In this document: positions 45,093 to 54,611 of the stretch, in pieces
Position numbering within the stretch: the stretch's first letter is position 1
How the letters are laid out: each line of letters begins with the position of its first letter
DNA from: JAJKIV01 sp036741775
GTDB lineage: Bacteria > Gemmatimonadota > Gemmatimonadetes > Gemmatimonadales > Gemmatimonadaceae
Direction of reading: 5' to 3'
DNA length: 64,000 bases
NCBI GenBank assembly: GCA_036741775.1
Contig: DAINRQ010000031.1
Coordinates: forward strand, 1 to 64,000
Translations under genes and position numbers: made by a program
The notes under the pieces: model-generated
Databases searched by the model: none
What the model was told of the DNA's origin: nothing
What the model saw: the letters and a program-made list of their open reading frames with translations, nothing else

Positions 45093-45654
45093 GACTGCAC
45101 TCCAAAGGTTGCAGGGCGGTCACGCGGTCGGCGTGTGCCCGTTGGCGTCGTCGAGTGCTGAACAGGAGCCGATTTCGGGGCTCACTGGATGAACGTGGGA
45201 CGGGCCGGGGGCCTCTCACTTGGCGCCCGCCTCCCTCTTCTCTTTCAGGCCGTTGGCGCGAGCGACGGTGCCGCCGCGTGGGAGGGGAACGGCCGCCCGG
45301 GACGCCACCGTCCATGGGAGCAGTTCCGATCATCTCCAGGCCATTGCGAGAGCTGCTCTCCCTCGCGGGGAGCGATCCGCCAGGATCCGCCACCATCCGT
45401 TCAATCCGGTCCCCCTGCCGGACGATGTCTGCCGGTCATGGGAGCCCCGGCGCGGCCGCAGGCGAGGTCGGCCCGTGTGCCTTGCTGATAGCCGATGCCT
45501 GATGGCTGACAGCTCCGTCATTGGGTCACTCGACTCATGTCAGCTCGGCCGAGTGCCGATAGCCTTCCCCCGTCGGCAGGCGCCACGCGCCGCCGGCCTC
45601 GGAATCCGAAAGGACGCCGCCCCCGCGCGGCTGACTCACATGGAGGTGTCTCTG
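45093..45654. other. Intergenic with a short heptamer array
   Basis: About 560 bp without a convincing gene; open frames lack recognisable features. A 7-bp array lies at 45484-45511 (GCTGATA, GCCGATG, CCTGATG, GCTGACA). The rest is unremarkable and contains the divergent promoters of the LuxR and cupredoxin genes. Confidence 0.5.
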
Positions 45655-46548
45655 ATGAAGTCCACCATCGCTCTCGCCGGATTGGCCCTTGCCGCAGCTA
45701 CCGCGGTCGAGGCGCAGGCGCCCGCCACTCATCATGCCGGTGCCCGAATTGGACGGACCGGCTCCGCTACTCCCTTGATCGCCGTGAGGCGCGACGGCAT
45801 CCGGCAGGTCACGGTGACAGCGAACGACTACGCGTTCGACGCGCCGGATACGATCCCGGCGGGGCTCACCGAAGTTCGGCTGCTCAACAAGGGAACGGAG
45901 ATGCACCACGTGTGGCTCATCCGTCTCGAGTCGGGCAAGTCGATGAAGGATCTCTTCGACGCGATGGGGGCGCATGGTGCGATGCCGGCGTGGGCGCGCG
46001 ACGTCGGCGGCCCGAACACGCCCGGCCCGAATGGCGAGGCGACGGCTATCCTGCGGCTGAACCCCGGTCGCTACGCGATGATCTGCGTGATTCCGTCGAA
46101 GGACGGGAAGCCGCACGTCATGAAGGGGATGGCGAAGGAGATCACGGTCACGCCGGCGTCATCGAACACATCCAAGGCGAACCTCCGGATCAACGCAACG
46201 ATGACGCTGGTGGACTACGGCTTCGAGTTCTCGCAGCCGCTGCAGGCGGGGAAGCAGACGATCCGCGTCAGGAACGTGGCGAAGCAGGGCCACGAGGTCG
46301 TGATTCTCAAGCTCGCGCCCGGGCGCAAAGCGGCGGATGTGCTCGCGTGGATGGAGAAGATGGAGGGCCCGCCGCCGGGCATGCCGATCGGTGGCACCAC
46401 GCCGATGGCGCAGGGCGAGGAGAACATCATCACCCTGGACCTCACGGCCGGCGAGTATGCGCTGATCTGCTTCGTGCCGGACGCGAAGGACGGGAAGCCG
46501 CATTTCGGCCACGGGATGGTTACCGAGATAACGATCGCGGGGAACTAG
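45655..46548 (+). CDS. Tandem cupredoxin-like secreted protein
   Basis: 297 aa. Start from GGAGGT 7 bp before the ATG; signal peptide ALAGLALAAATAVEAQA. Two related cupredoxin domains: VTVTANDYAFDAPDTIPAGL with MHHVWLIRLESG and YAMICVIPSKDGKPHVMKGM, and NATMTLVDYGFEFSQPLQAG with GHEVVILKLAPG and YALICFVPDAKDGKPHFGHGM. Each holds the His...Cys-x-His-Met order of a type-1-like copper site (about 83/147/155/158 and later). A periplasmic copper/electron carrier is suggested; the long spacing between Cys and His is unlike plastocyanin, so metal binding needs caution. Confidence 0.68.
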   Translation: MKSTIALAGLALAAATAVEAQAPATHHAGARIGRTGSATPLIAVRRDGIRQVTVTANDYAFDAPDTIPAGLTEVRLLNKGTEMHHVWLIRLESGKSMKDLFDAMGAHGAMPAWARDVGGPNTPGPNGEATAILRLNPGRYAMICVIPSKDGKPHVMKGMAKEITVTPASSNTSKANLRINATMTLVDYGFEFSQPLQAGKQTIRVRNVAKQGHEVVILKLAPGRKAADVLAWMEKMEGPPPGMPIGGTTPMAQGEENIITLDLTAGEYALICFVPDAKDGKPHFGHGMVTEITIAGN

Positions 46549-46554
46549 AAAGGC

Positions 46555-46753
46555 GAACGGCGAGGTGCGAANNNNNNNNNNNNNNNNNNNNNNNNNNNNN
46601 NNNNNNNNNNNNNNNNNNNNNNNNNNNNNNNNNNNNNNNNNNNNNNNNNNNNNNNNNNNNNNNNNNNNNNNGCGAACGGCGAGGTGCGAAAGGCGCTTCG
46701 CTTTTCGCACTTCGCCTCTCGCACTTCGCCTCTCGCACTTCGCCGTTCGCTTC
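46555..46753. repeat. Heptamer array containing an assembly gap
   Basis: From 46672 there are twelve successive 7-mers (GCGAACG, GCGAGGT, GCGAAAG, GCGCTTC, GCTTTTC, then GCACTTC and GCCTCTC alternating, GCCGTTC). The outer units are near-complementary, so it can fold. The same GCGAACGGCGAGGTGCGAA precedes the gap, showing that the gap falls inside the repeat. Confidence 0.85.
46572..46671. other. Assembly gap (100 N)
   Basis: Exactly 100 N, flanked on both sides by the same ~19-mer (GCGAACGGCGAGGTGCGAA). The assembler broke at the repeat, so true length and copy number are unknown. Confidence 0.98.
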
Positions 46754-47362
46754 CTACTTCAACCTCACCTCGGCTCGCATCCAAGGGTGTATGCAGCACT
46801 CCACTCGCGCGATGCCGCTCGCGTCCGCAACCGCCGCCAGGTTGGCGCCGGGGATCACCGATTTCTCGCCGCCTTCAACGAACACCAGCGTCGCGAAGTC
46901 GAGGCATTCGGGTGCCGGGACCGGGTTCCCGCTCAGCACGTTGAGGTCGGGGATGAAGCCGCCGCCGAACTGCTGCACGGGCGTGAACGTGTGCTCCTCG
47001 CCGCCGACATTCATGGCCAGCAGGTCCACGCCGTGATGGGCAGTCGCGTTCAGCGGATTGAACCGCCACGAGCGCACCGTCTGCGTTGCGGCGAGCTCAC
47101 CGATGAACTCGTCGAACGTGGTGTGGCCGGGCTTGACGCACGTGTCGGGGCCGAGCACGGCGTTGAAGCTGGCAGGGTCGCAGCTGTCGTGTGCGACGAT
47201 CGCGCCCGCGTGATGCGGACCGGCACCCTGCTTCGCGAGGGCGGCCGAGTGCACGCCGATCGGCGATGGCTCCGTTGGCGTAACCGCCTGGTCCGAGCAA
47301 CCAATGAGTGTTGCCATGGGGACGCATACCGCGAGTCGAGCGACCGTCCTCGTTCCGCGCAT
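46754..47362 (-). CDS. Cupredoxin-like lipoprotein
   Basis: 202 aa. Lipoprotein signal VARLAVCVPMATLIGCSDQA with lipobox LIGC. The C-terminal domain (~95-202) has the cupredoxin order: His in GGEEHTFTPVQQFGGG, then Cys-x-x-His-x-x-Met in ARVECCIHPWMRAEVRLK. This CxxHPWM pattern is a standard type-1 copper site in plastocyanin-like proteins. Good ribosome-binding site (GGAGGT) before the ATG. It converges with the tandem cupredoxin gene; two copper-type proteins side by side suggest a joint function. Confidence 0.68.
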   Translation of the reverse strand: MRGTRTVARLAVCVPMATLIGCSDQAVTPTEPSPIGVHSAALAKQGAGPHHAGAIVAHDSCDPASFNAVLGPDTCVKPGHTTFDEFIGELAATQTVRSWRFNPLNATAHHGVDLLAMNVGGEEHTFTPVQQFGGGFIPDLNVLSGNPVPAPECLDFATLVFVEGGEKSVIPGANLAAVADASGIARVECCIHPWMRAEVRLK

Positions 47363-47821
47363 CACACACCTCCACAGGTAGCCGTTGTCGTTCATCGATG
47401 GACGCAACCGATCTCCCGCCTTTGGGCGGCGAGGGGGAGTGACGATTGGTTCGACTGGCGCGCTGAGCAAGCCGCCTCCGGCGACGGGCACGCCACAGAC
47501 GGCAAGTGGCGGTGTCGGAGAGGTCACCGCTCTCATTCGGAGCGGAGGCCGTAGAGGCGCTGGTCCCTCTACCGGGATGTTGAAGAGAACCAGACGCAGA
47601 TTACGCGGATTCCGCAGAAGTCGCAGATCCTCCCTCTGCCGGGAGAGTTGATCCTCTCACGCAGCCGAGCTTCCTGACAGAGGGATTCTGCGGAATCGGC
47701 GAAATCCGCGGCCATCTGCGTCAGGTCTTCTCAGTCGTCCCGGCAGAGGGCGCGGCCCCTCTGCCGGGATGCCGAGGATTCCTCATCACCCGCTTCGCGG
47801 GTACCCGGCTCGGAATGACGA
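47363..47821. repeat. Intergenic with nested imperfect inverted repeats and 9-bp units
   Basis: No gene in 459 bp. 47583-47620 is imperfectly complementary to 47682-47731 (for example GACGCAGAT...GCGGATT and its complement). Inside, 9-bp units appear (CGCAGATTA, CGCGGATTC, CGCAGAAGT, CGCAGATCC). Copies of CCTCTGCCGGGA in both orientations lie around. One family B arm (GCTCGGAATGACG) lies at 47808-47820, next to the M14 stop. Confidence 0.65.
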
Positions 47822-50143
47822 TTACGACGTCGTCCCGAGCGTGAGAGCCGACCAGATCAGCGGGAACGTCGCGTTCGTCTGACCACGGTATTGTGGGCGA
47901 AAGCCGTACAGCACCACGTGACCGCGTCCGCGCCGCACGTCCACCATTGCCGCCTTGCCGTTGAGCCTCGACGGACCGAGCAGCCACCCCGAGAGAAGCG
48001 GGTTGCCTGACGACGGATAGGTGAGCACGGCAGTCGCCGACGCGGCGTCGGCGATGTCGAACGCCGGGCTATCCTCGAACCAAACCCCTGGAACCGGTGC
48101 ACTAAATCCCGCTGCGAGCGGGCTCGCCCGGTTCACCTCCACGCCGAAAATAGACCCCGGCGCGTAGAACTCGGTGTTGCGCACGCCCTCGAGCGAATTG
48201 CGCACCGGAAGGTTCAGCGCGTCGATGGCGTACGCGGTCGCATCGTTGAATGCCAGCAGGGTCCCGCCCGACGTCACGAACGATGTCAGCGCCGCCGCGC
48301 CGGCCTCACCCATCGTGCGCGCGAGCTGCTGGGGCGACTGCTCGGGAATGATGATGGCGTCGAAGCGGCTGTTGAGCTGGCCGACCGTGACGTCCTTCTC
48401 GGTGATCGTCGTGAACGGCACGCGATACTTGTCGAACATCCAGCGCGTCCAGCCGACGTCCATCGATTCGGAGCTCGACATCCGGACGATCGCGACCCGC
48501 CGCGTGCGCGCGTCACTCAGTGACGTGGTGAACTTCGGTTCCGGTGCTGCCGCGATCGCGCGCCCGGTGGGTGGTGGTGCGCCCATTACGGCTGCGACGT
48601 TTACTCCGAAGAGGAGCGGCAACGTGTGGGCGGTGACGTCATAGGGCCGCTTGGGCGGACCGCCCGGATACTCACGCAGGTCGGGGTACCGCTGGCGCTC
48701 GAGGAGTGCCTTGGCGTAGCTGCCGAACGGCTGTCGCAGCAGCACCGCGTAACTGCCGGCCGGGTAGGTCGTGCCGTCAACGGTGACCGGGGCAGTCGTC
48801 TCACGGAACTCGACCTGTCCGTGCTGGAGCGTCCAGACGAGGCGCTGCAGCGCCTGCGTGTCCGCCTGTGCTTTCGGGATGACGAAGGCCGACGGCCACG
48901 GCTCGCGTCCCCAGGGCGGTGACTCTCCCAACGCACGCTCGCCCAGCTCGGCGTAGCTCTCGAGCCATCCGCGTCGGTCGCGAGCCGCTTCGACGAGCAT
49001 CGCCCAGCTCGCGGCCGTCTGGTAGCGGACGATGTCACCGATACCCCACCGCCCGCCCGGCCACAATACCGGGAAGTTCCACGACGTCACTTTCGCATCG
49101 TAGCCGCGTGCGCTGCCAAGGCGCTCGAACGGCAGCTCGATCGGTGTCGCGAGTCGCGCGCTCGCGGTTTCGGTCAGTATGCGCACGCCGCGGTGGTTCA
49201 ACGAGTACTGCCGTGCCGGCGACCACTGGTCGTACGACGCATTCGTCGCGACGCCGGTGAGCCCATCGGCGATCATCCGCCAGCTCATCGCGGAGCCTAA
49301 CGAGTTCGTGCCCGCCGTGAGGATCGGGTCGATGTTCGGCTCCACCGGGTCCATGTAGGGCGGCACGAAGATCCGCCCGGCGTTCGGTCCTTGCTGATGG
49401 ATGTCATTCACGATCTGCGGGGTCCACGGCGTGTACAGCGAGTCGATGGTGTAGCGCGTCTCGACCTGGGTGAACGCGTACCAGTCGCGGTTGTTGTCGT
49501 GGCCGGTGTAGTAGTGGTACAGGTCGGCGGGCCCGGTTCCCTCGGTCGGTGTGCCAAGCGTCGCGCGGTAGTGGTCGCCGACGATGTCCACGCCGTCGGG
49601 GTTCTGCGACGGGACGAGCATGATGATCGCGTTCGCCAGGATTTGCCGCGCTTCGGGCGTCGCCGCTCGAGCGAGGCGATCGGCGAGTACCAGCGGCGTC
49701 ATGAACCCGCCGACCTCGGTGGAGTGAATGCTCGACGTGATGAGCACCACGACTTTCCCGTCAGCGAGAAGTCGCTCGCGCTCGCCCTGGCGCTGAAGGC
49801 GAGGGTCCATGAGCTTGCGCTGGATCTGGCGATAGCGCTCGAGATTCTGGAGCGTGGACGGTTCGCCGATGAACGCCACGATGAACGGCCTGCCTAACGT
49901 CGTCTCGCCCAGCGTGCGTACCGTGACGCGCGGGCTCGCCCGGTCGAGCGCGGTGAAGTAGTCGGTCACCTGCTTCCACGTGGGAAGCCTCCGATCGGTG
50001 CCGGGCTCGAACCCGAGCACCGAGGCTGGTGTGGGCAGGGCCGTCGACTGCGCCAGCGCGATCGCGGCGAATGGCGGTGTGAGCGTCGCCGCCCCGATTG
50101 CAATGGCGGCAAGCGCGTGGCGCATACGGCGGGCGTCTCGCAT
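47822..50143 (-). CDS. M14 family zinc carboxypeptidase
   Basis: 773 aa, signal peptide with AIALAQ cleavage. Zinc site HSTE in VLITSSIHSTEVGGFMTP (His about 137), then VPSQNPDGVDIV with the substrate Arg-type region and GHDNNRDWYAFTQVETR. The large C-terminal half (from ~400) contains a GATase-like fold region (FDAIIIPEQSPQQLARTMGE) common in these long Gemmatimonadota/Bacteroidetes M14 proteins. Follows the OsmC gene by 3 bp, so cotranscribed. Confidence 0.9.
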   Translation of the reverse strand: MRDARRMRHALAAIAIGAATLTPPFAAIALAQSTALPTPASVLGFEPGTDRRLPTWKQVTDYFTALDRASPRVTVRTLGETTLGRPFIVAFIGEPSTLQNLERYRQIQRKLMDPRLQRQGERERLLADGKVVVLITSSIHSTEVGGFMTPLVLADRLARAATPEARQILANAIIMLVPSQNPDGVDIVGDHYRATLGTPTEGTGPADLYHYYTGHDNNRDWYAFTQVETRYTIDSLYTPWTPQIVNDIHQQGPNAGRIFVPPYMDPVEPNIDPILTAGTNSLGSAMSWRMIADGLTGVATNASYDQWSPARQYSLNHRGVRILTETASARLATPIELPFERLGSARGYDAKVTSWNFPVLWPGGRWGIGDIVRYQTAASWAMLVEAARDRRGWLESYAELGERALGESPPWGREPWPSAFVIPKAQADTQALQRLVWTLQHGQVEFRETTAPVTVDGTTYPAGSYAVLLRQPFGSYAKALLERQRYPDLREYPGGPPKRPYDVTAHTLPLLFGVNVAAVMGAPPPTGRAIAAAPEPKFTTSLSDARTRRVAIVRMSSSESMDVGWTRWMFDKYRVPFTTITEKDVTVGQLNSRFDAIIIPEQSPQQLARTMGEAGAAALTSFVTSGGTLLAFNDATAYAIDALNLPVRNSLEGVRNTEFYAPGSIFGVEVNRASPLAAGFSAPVPGVWFEDSPAFDIADAASATAVLTYPSSGNPLLSGWLLGPSRLNGKAAMVDVRRGRGHVVLYGFRPQYRGQTNATFPLIWSALTLGTTS

Positions 50144-50146
50144 GGG

Positions 50147-50617
50147 CTACTCCACGGTTCGGATCTGAATGCCACGCTCGAGCGTCTGCTTCACCGGACA
50201 TCGGTCGGCGATCTGGAGCAGTCGCGCGTGCTGTTCGGCGGAGAGCGGACCCTCCAAATGGACCATGCGGTCGAGGCTTCGCATCCCGACCGCCTGCGTC
50301 TCACAATCCAGGCAATCCTTCATGTGTGCCGGCGTGTCGCGCAGTCGCACCTCCACGCTCTCGAGTGGCCACTGCTTCCGCGATGCATACATGCGAACCG
50401 TCATTGCCGTGCACGACGCGAGGGCGCCGAGGAGCAGCTCGTACGGCGTGGGGCCGGCACCAGTGCCCCCGACGCTGAGGGGCTCGTCGGAGACCAGGGG
50501 GTAGCCGCCCATGTCGAGCTCGGTGCGGAAGCCGCTCGCGCCTGCGCGCGCGACGATCCACCCGGCGTGATCGGCTCCGGGCTCGCCCTCGGCGGCATGG
50601 GTGGGCGTGGATGTCAT
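50147..50617 (-). CDS. OsmC family protein
   Basis: 156 aa. OsmC/Ohr fold with the two conserved Cys: Cys69 in LLLGALASCTAMTVRMYASR and Cys140 in IADRCPVKQTLERGI; GGYPLVSDEPLSVGGTGAGP TP is the usual entry segment. The pair acts in peroxide reduction in this family. Two extra Cys (102 and 105, KDCLDCETQ) are not typical and might be a second redox pair or a metal site. The gene precedes the M14 gene by 3 bp in one operon. Confidence 0.88.
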   Translation of the reverse strand: MTSTPTHAAEGEPGADHAGWIVARAGASGFRTELDMGGYPLVSDEPLSVGGTGAGPTPYELLLGALASCTAMTVRMYASRKQWPLESVEVRLRDTPAHMKDCLDCETQAVGMRSLDRMVHLEGPLSAEQHARLLQIADRCPVKQTLERGIQIRTVE

Positions 50618-50720
50618 GGAAGCCGTGGGAAGCGGTAACAGCGATGGAACGGTCGGAAGTGCGCGAACGAGCGCGAATCTACCTCTCGACCAGCGTGCGG
50701 CAATCGTGATTGCCGCCGCT

Positions 50721-52181
50721 TTACTTACCGCTGCTATCCGGCTGGGCGCCGCTCGCGGGCGCGAGTCCGAGCTGCTCCTGAACGGCATCGACGACGGCGG
50801 CGCCGATCTCGCGACGAAGGGCGAGCAACTGATTGGCATCTCCCTCGTAGCTCTGCGCCCAGACCATGAAGCCGTCGGCGGCGTTGACCATGCGGGCGTC
50901 GACTCGCACGCGGTCCGCCTCGCGTTGCACAACTCCTTCGACGTAGAGCGTGACGGCGTCGGCCACGCTCTGCCCGAGTGCGAGCCGCTTCTGCATCGCG
51001 AGTGCCGTGTTGCCGGACGCTACGCGAACTCGGCCGTCGCTCGCGAGGGCGCTCGTGAGCTCCGTAGCAACCGCGCTCGCCGCCAGACCGGTCGAATCAC
51101 TTCCGAGCTCGACGAACGGGAGGACCGCAATGCTGGGGATGGCAGCCGCGGTCGCCGTCGCCGGAGTCGTGGGCGCCGAGATCCGTTGCGAGGCGAAATA
51201 ACCCGCAGCGCCGATGGCGATGATTCCGACGCCAAGCGCAACGAGCCTTCTCGTTCGTCGCGCCGACGCCGTGCGCGCCGCGGCGGTTGCGCCGGTAATG
51301 GTCGATGGGCCAAGCTCGCCGCTGAGCACCGCGGGGTCGTCGAGCGCAGCGAGAATCTGACCCGCGTTCTGCGGACGCTTGTCAGGGTCCTTCTCGAGGC
51401 AGCGCATGACGAGGGACGCGAGCGCGGGCGGGATGTCCGGACGAACGTCGGTGATGGGTGTCGGCGGCTCCGACAGATGCGCGGCGAGGAGCGCGTGCGG
51501 CGCTCGGCCGTGGAAGGGGGTCTTGCCGGTGAGCGTCTCGTACGCGGTGATGCCGAACGCGTAGATGTCCACGCGGTAGTCCGCGTCCGGATCCGCGGCG
51601 ATCTGCTCGGGCGCCATGTAGCCGGGGGTGCCGAGAGACGCTCCGGCCGCCGTGAGTGTGCCCTGGGACGCAATGCCTGGCGTCCGGCGGGCGACGTCGA
51701 GCGCCTTGGCAACACCGAAGTCGGCGACGACAGCCGAGCCGGCGTGGAGGAGGACGTTGTCGGGCTTTATGTCGCGGTGGATGATGCCGCGTTCGTGAGC
51801 GTAGGCGAGGGCGCGGGCGACGTCACGGAGCACGCCGACGGCGTCCACGACGCGTATCCCGCCGCCGCGCGCGATCCGGGCCCGGAGCGATTCGCCATCC
51901 ACATACGGCATGACGAGATACGGGCGGCCGTTCATCTCGCCGGCAGACAGGACGGGAACGATGTGCGGGTGCTGCAGCCCGGCAATGACGAGGATCTCTC
52001 GGCGGAAGCGCTCGGCGTTGACGTCGGCCATGAGCTCCGGCGCGAGGATCTTCACGACGACGCGGCGCTCGAGAGTCTGGTCGTAAGCGACGAAGACGCG
52101 CGACATGCCCCCTCCGCCGAGCTCTCGCTCGACGGTGAAGGTGGGGCCCAGGGCATCGCGGACTTGATCGGCTAACGACAA
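50721..52181 (-). CDS. Ser/Thr protein kinase with a TolB-like domain
   Basis: 486 aa. Kinase domain ~15-275: glycine loop ERELGGGGMSRVFVAYD, VVKILAPEL, HRDIKPDNVLL (about 135), DFGVAKAL and GTPGYMAPEQI with a Thr-rich activation loop. A transmembrane helix follows (~310-328; LVALGVGIIAIGAAGYFA), then an extracytoplasmic TolB-like domain (SIAVLPFVELGSDSTGLAAS, VYVEG-like LYVEGVVQREADRVRVDARM). TTG is the only in-frame start that keeps the conserved N-terminus (SLADQVRDALG); no clear ribosome site. Confidence 0.9.
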   Translation of the reverse strand: MSLADQVRDALGPTFTVERELGGGGMSRVFVAYDQTLERRVVVKILAPELMADVNAERFRREILVIAGLQHPHIVPVLSAGEMNGRPYLVMPYVDGESLRARIARGGGIRVVDAVGVLRDVARALAYAHERGIIHRDIKPDNVLLHAGSAVVADFGVAKALDVARRTPGIASQGTLTAAGASLGTPGYMAPEQIAADPDADYRVDIYAFGITAYETLTGKTPFHGRAPHALLAAHLSEPPTPITDVRPDIPPALASLVMRCLEKDPDKRPQNAGQILAALDDPAVLSGELGPSTITGATAAARTASARRTRRLVALGVGIIAIGAAGYFASQRISAPTTPATATAAAIPSIAVLPFVELGSDSTGLAASAVATELTSALASDGRVRVASGNTALAMQKRLALGQSVADAVTLYVEGVVQREADRVRVDARMVNAADGFMVWAQSYEGDANQLLALRREIGAAVVDAVQEQLGLAPASGAQPDSSGK

Positions 52182-52260
52182 GGGAACCGGGTGTCGGGAA
52201 TCGGGAATCGGGAGCTTCGTCGTTCGAGCTGATGGCTGATAGCTGATGGCTGATAGCCGC
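52182..52260. repeat. Two heptamer arrays upstream of the kinase gene
   Basis: 52182-52216 reads GGGAACC, GGGTGTC, GGGAATC, GGGAATC, GGGAGCT; 52227-52254 reads AGCTGAT, GGCTGAT, AGCTGAT, GGCTGAT. Between the kinase start and the Omp85-like start (divergent). Confidence 0.85.
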
Positions 52261-52366
52261 TTTTTTTCGACATCCCCCGGACCGTCAGGGTTGGTGCTTC
52301 ATTGACACCGTTTGGCACGGGGGCCAGCCTTCGCGGTCCCGCTCGCTGTCTCCCTTCATTTCCTGC

Positions 52367-53959
52367 ATGGGTCCCACCCGATTTCTCGCGCCACTCGTGC
52401 TGGCCGCGCTTTCCGGCGTCACCCCGGTCTGTGGGGTGCTCGCGCAAGATACGACGCGGGGCCCCATCATCCGGCGAGTCGAGATACACCGGGGTGCCGT
52501 TTTCGATTCCGTCGAGGCGGCGAGCTTCTGGGGGTTCCGCCTCGTCAACGCATTGCACATCGACACGCGCCCGTATGTGATCCGGCGCGAGCTCCTCTTC
52601 GCGCCCGGCGAGCCGTACGATACCGCGCGGGTGCACGAGTCGGAACGGAACCTTCGTGCGCTCGGCATCTTCCGTGACGTCGAGATCGACACGGTTTCGA
52701 CCCCGGCGGGATTGTCCGTTCGCGTGCTGACGACGGATGGGTGGACGACGAACGTCGGCTTCGGGATTCAGACGAGCGGCTCGGAGCGCGTGTTCAACGC
52801 ATTCGTGCAGGAGGTCAACCTGCTCGGCACGCGCACGATCGCGACGTTAGGCTACCAGAGCGATCCTGATCGAAGCTCGGTCGTCGCGGGCTTCGACACG
52901 CCGCGCGTCATTGCGGACCGCGTGGGGATCGGCGCGTCGTACTCGCAGCGGTCGGACGGGCACTCGGTTGGCGCATCGGTCCGGTATCCGTTCTTGAACC
53001 TGTCCGCGCGGCATGGAGCGTCGTTAGGGTGGTCGCTGTTCGACGGCCGCGTGTTGCACTACGAGCGTGGGTTGCGGAGTCGTCCCGATTCGGCACGGCG
53101 GAAGTTCGCGCTCCTGCGGAGTGAGAGCGCGATCGCGTTGCGGGCGAGCCCGCGCGGGTACGTTCACCTGGGCCTGACGGCGCAGGTTCGGCGCGACGAC
53201 TTCGGGGAGGAGGGTGGGACCGCGGAGATCCCTCGCACGATCACCGTGGCGGCGGGGCCGTACGTCGCCATCCGGGCCCCGCGGTACATCCGGGTGCGGA
53301 ACTTCCAGGCGATGGCGCGGGTGGAGGATGTCGATCTCGGCCCGTTCGTGCGCCTGGACCTCGCGGCGGCCCCGCGGGCATGGGGCTACGAGCGGGACGG
53401 AATCGGCGGGCGCGTCGGCGTGTCCGTCGGCGCGAAGGTGCCGATGGGGTTCGTCCAGTTCGGCGGGTCGGCTGGCGGGCTACGCTCTAGTGCGGGCACC
53501 GACTCCTCGAGTGCCGACGGCTACACGCTTGCGGTCGTGCAGCCTAACGATGCTCATCTCTTCGTCGCCCGCGTCGCAGGCGGCCGGCTGAACGAACCCC
53601 CGTTCGGATTCGAGTACGACCTCGGTCTGGGATACGGGATACGAGCGTTTCCCTCACACGCGTTCACGGGTGATCGCTACTACCTGACGAACGCCGAGTA
53701 TCGTTGGCTGGCGGTGCCGAGGCTGCTTGGGCTCGTGGGCGTCGGCGTTGCGGCATTCGTGGATCACGGCGGCGCGTGGTTCCGAGGCGACGAGCGTCGT
53801 TCGGGGACGAACGCGGGGCTGGGCCTGCGGATCGGCTCCATTCGCTCGGCGGGCTCGCTCATCGGGAGGCTCGATTTCGCGTATCGATTCCAGAGCGATA
53901 TCGAGCCGGGCGGCTGGGTGGTCTCGTTAGGGCGCGGGTTCGCGTGGCAGCGATTTTGA
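52367..53959 (+). CDS. Omp85/BamA-like outer-membrane protein
   Basis: 530 aa. Signal peptide (LAALSGVTPVCGVLAQ), one POTRA-like domain (IIRRVEIHRGAVFDSVEAAS, ERNLRALGIFRDVEIDTVST) and a long beta-barrel with the late Omp85 strand pattern (RYYLTNAEYRWLAVPRLLGL, GVAAFVDHGGAWFRGD, SGTNAGLGLRIGS). A single POTRA is fewer than the five of BamA, so this is a surface-protein or lipid-exporter type member. A family A tag follows its stop. Confidence 0.82.
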   Translation: MGPTRFLAPLVLAALSGVTPVCGVLAQDTTRGPIIRRVEIHRGAVFDSVEAASFWGFRLVNALHIDTRPYVIRRELLFAPGEPYDTARVHESERNLRALGIFRDVEIDTVSTPAGLSVRVLTTDGWTTNVGFGIQTSGSERVFNAFVQEVNLLGTRTIATLGYQSDPDRSSVVAGFDTPRVIADRVGIGASYSQRSDGHSVGASVRYPFLNLSARHGASLGWSLFDGRVLHYERGLRSRPDSARRKFALLRSESAIALRASPRGYVHLGLTAQVRRDDFGEEGGTAEIPRTITVAAGPYVAIRAPRYIRVRNFQAMARVEDVDLGPFVRLDLAAAPRAWGYERDGIGGRVGVSVGAKVPMGFVQFGGSAGGLRSSAGTDSSSADGYTLAVVQPNDAHLFVARVAGGRLNEPPFGFEYDLGLGYGIRAFPSHAFTGDRYYLTNAEYRWLAVPRLLGLVGVGVAAFVDHGGAWFRGDERRSGTNAGLGLRIGSIRSAGSLIGRLDFAYRFQSDIEPGGWVVSLGRGFAWQRF

Positions 53960-54611
53960 TACGTAAGGGGTCAGAGTCCTAACGCATCCTTTCATCTCAT
54001 CGCGCCATCGGGCGGACGCGGAGGGCGCGGCAACGGCGGATGCCGGAACGGCCGCGGAGAACCCCTCGCGCGCCTACGGCCCGGCGCGCCTCGGCCGGTC
54101 GGAACTGCGATGACGCGGATGGGGCGGAAACGGCCGGATCGTTTATCGGGAATCGGGAATCGCGGAGCGTCTTTGGATACGTAAGGGGTCAGAGTCCTAA
54201 CGCATCCTTCGAACGCAGACGCGATGAATTCATGCGCGAGGACCCTGCCCGTCCAAGACGGAGCGGTGACGTCCGGCAGCCGGAACGAGGGGAATTACGG
54301 ATGAGGGGATGAGGCGGACGCTGGGTGAGTCCGGCTCGACAGCCCCGTAGTGCCCGCGGCCCTGTGCGCGCTCGCTTCTGCCGCGGCCTCCGCGATCCGC
54401 TCGATGTCGCGGCGAATCCCGAACGAAAACGGGAAACCCCCAAACCTGGCGTGGCATGGAGCTGGACGCGAAGGGCGCGGCACGAGCGAACGCGGCACGA
54501 GCGGACGCGGAAACCCCGGAGACGCGTACCCAGAGGGAACGGCGGCGCAGGAGTCGGCGCGTTCTGGCTGTCAGCGCGCAACAGAACGATGATATTCGAA
54601 TCTGACCCCAA
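53960..54611. repeat. Intergenic region with three family A elements
   Basis: 652 bp, no gene seen. Family A tags lie at 53964-53991 and 54182-54209, each preceded by GATAC and reading GGGGTCAGAGTCCTAACGCATCC. A variant (GATGATATTCGAATCTGACC) lies at 54589-54614 and runs into the pgm stop. Between them are Arg/Ser-rich frames without similarity. Confidence 0.75.
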
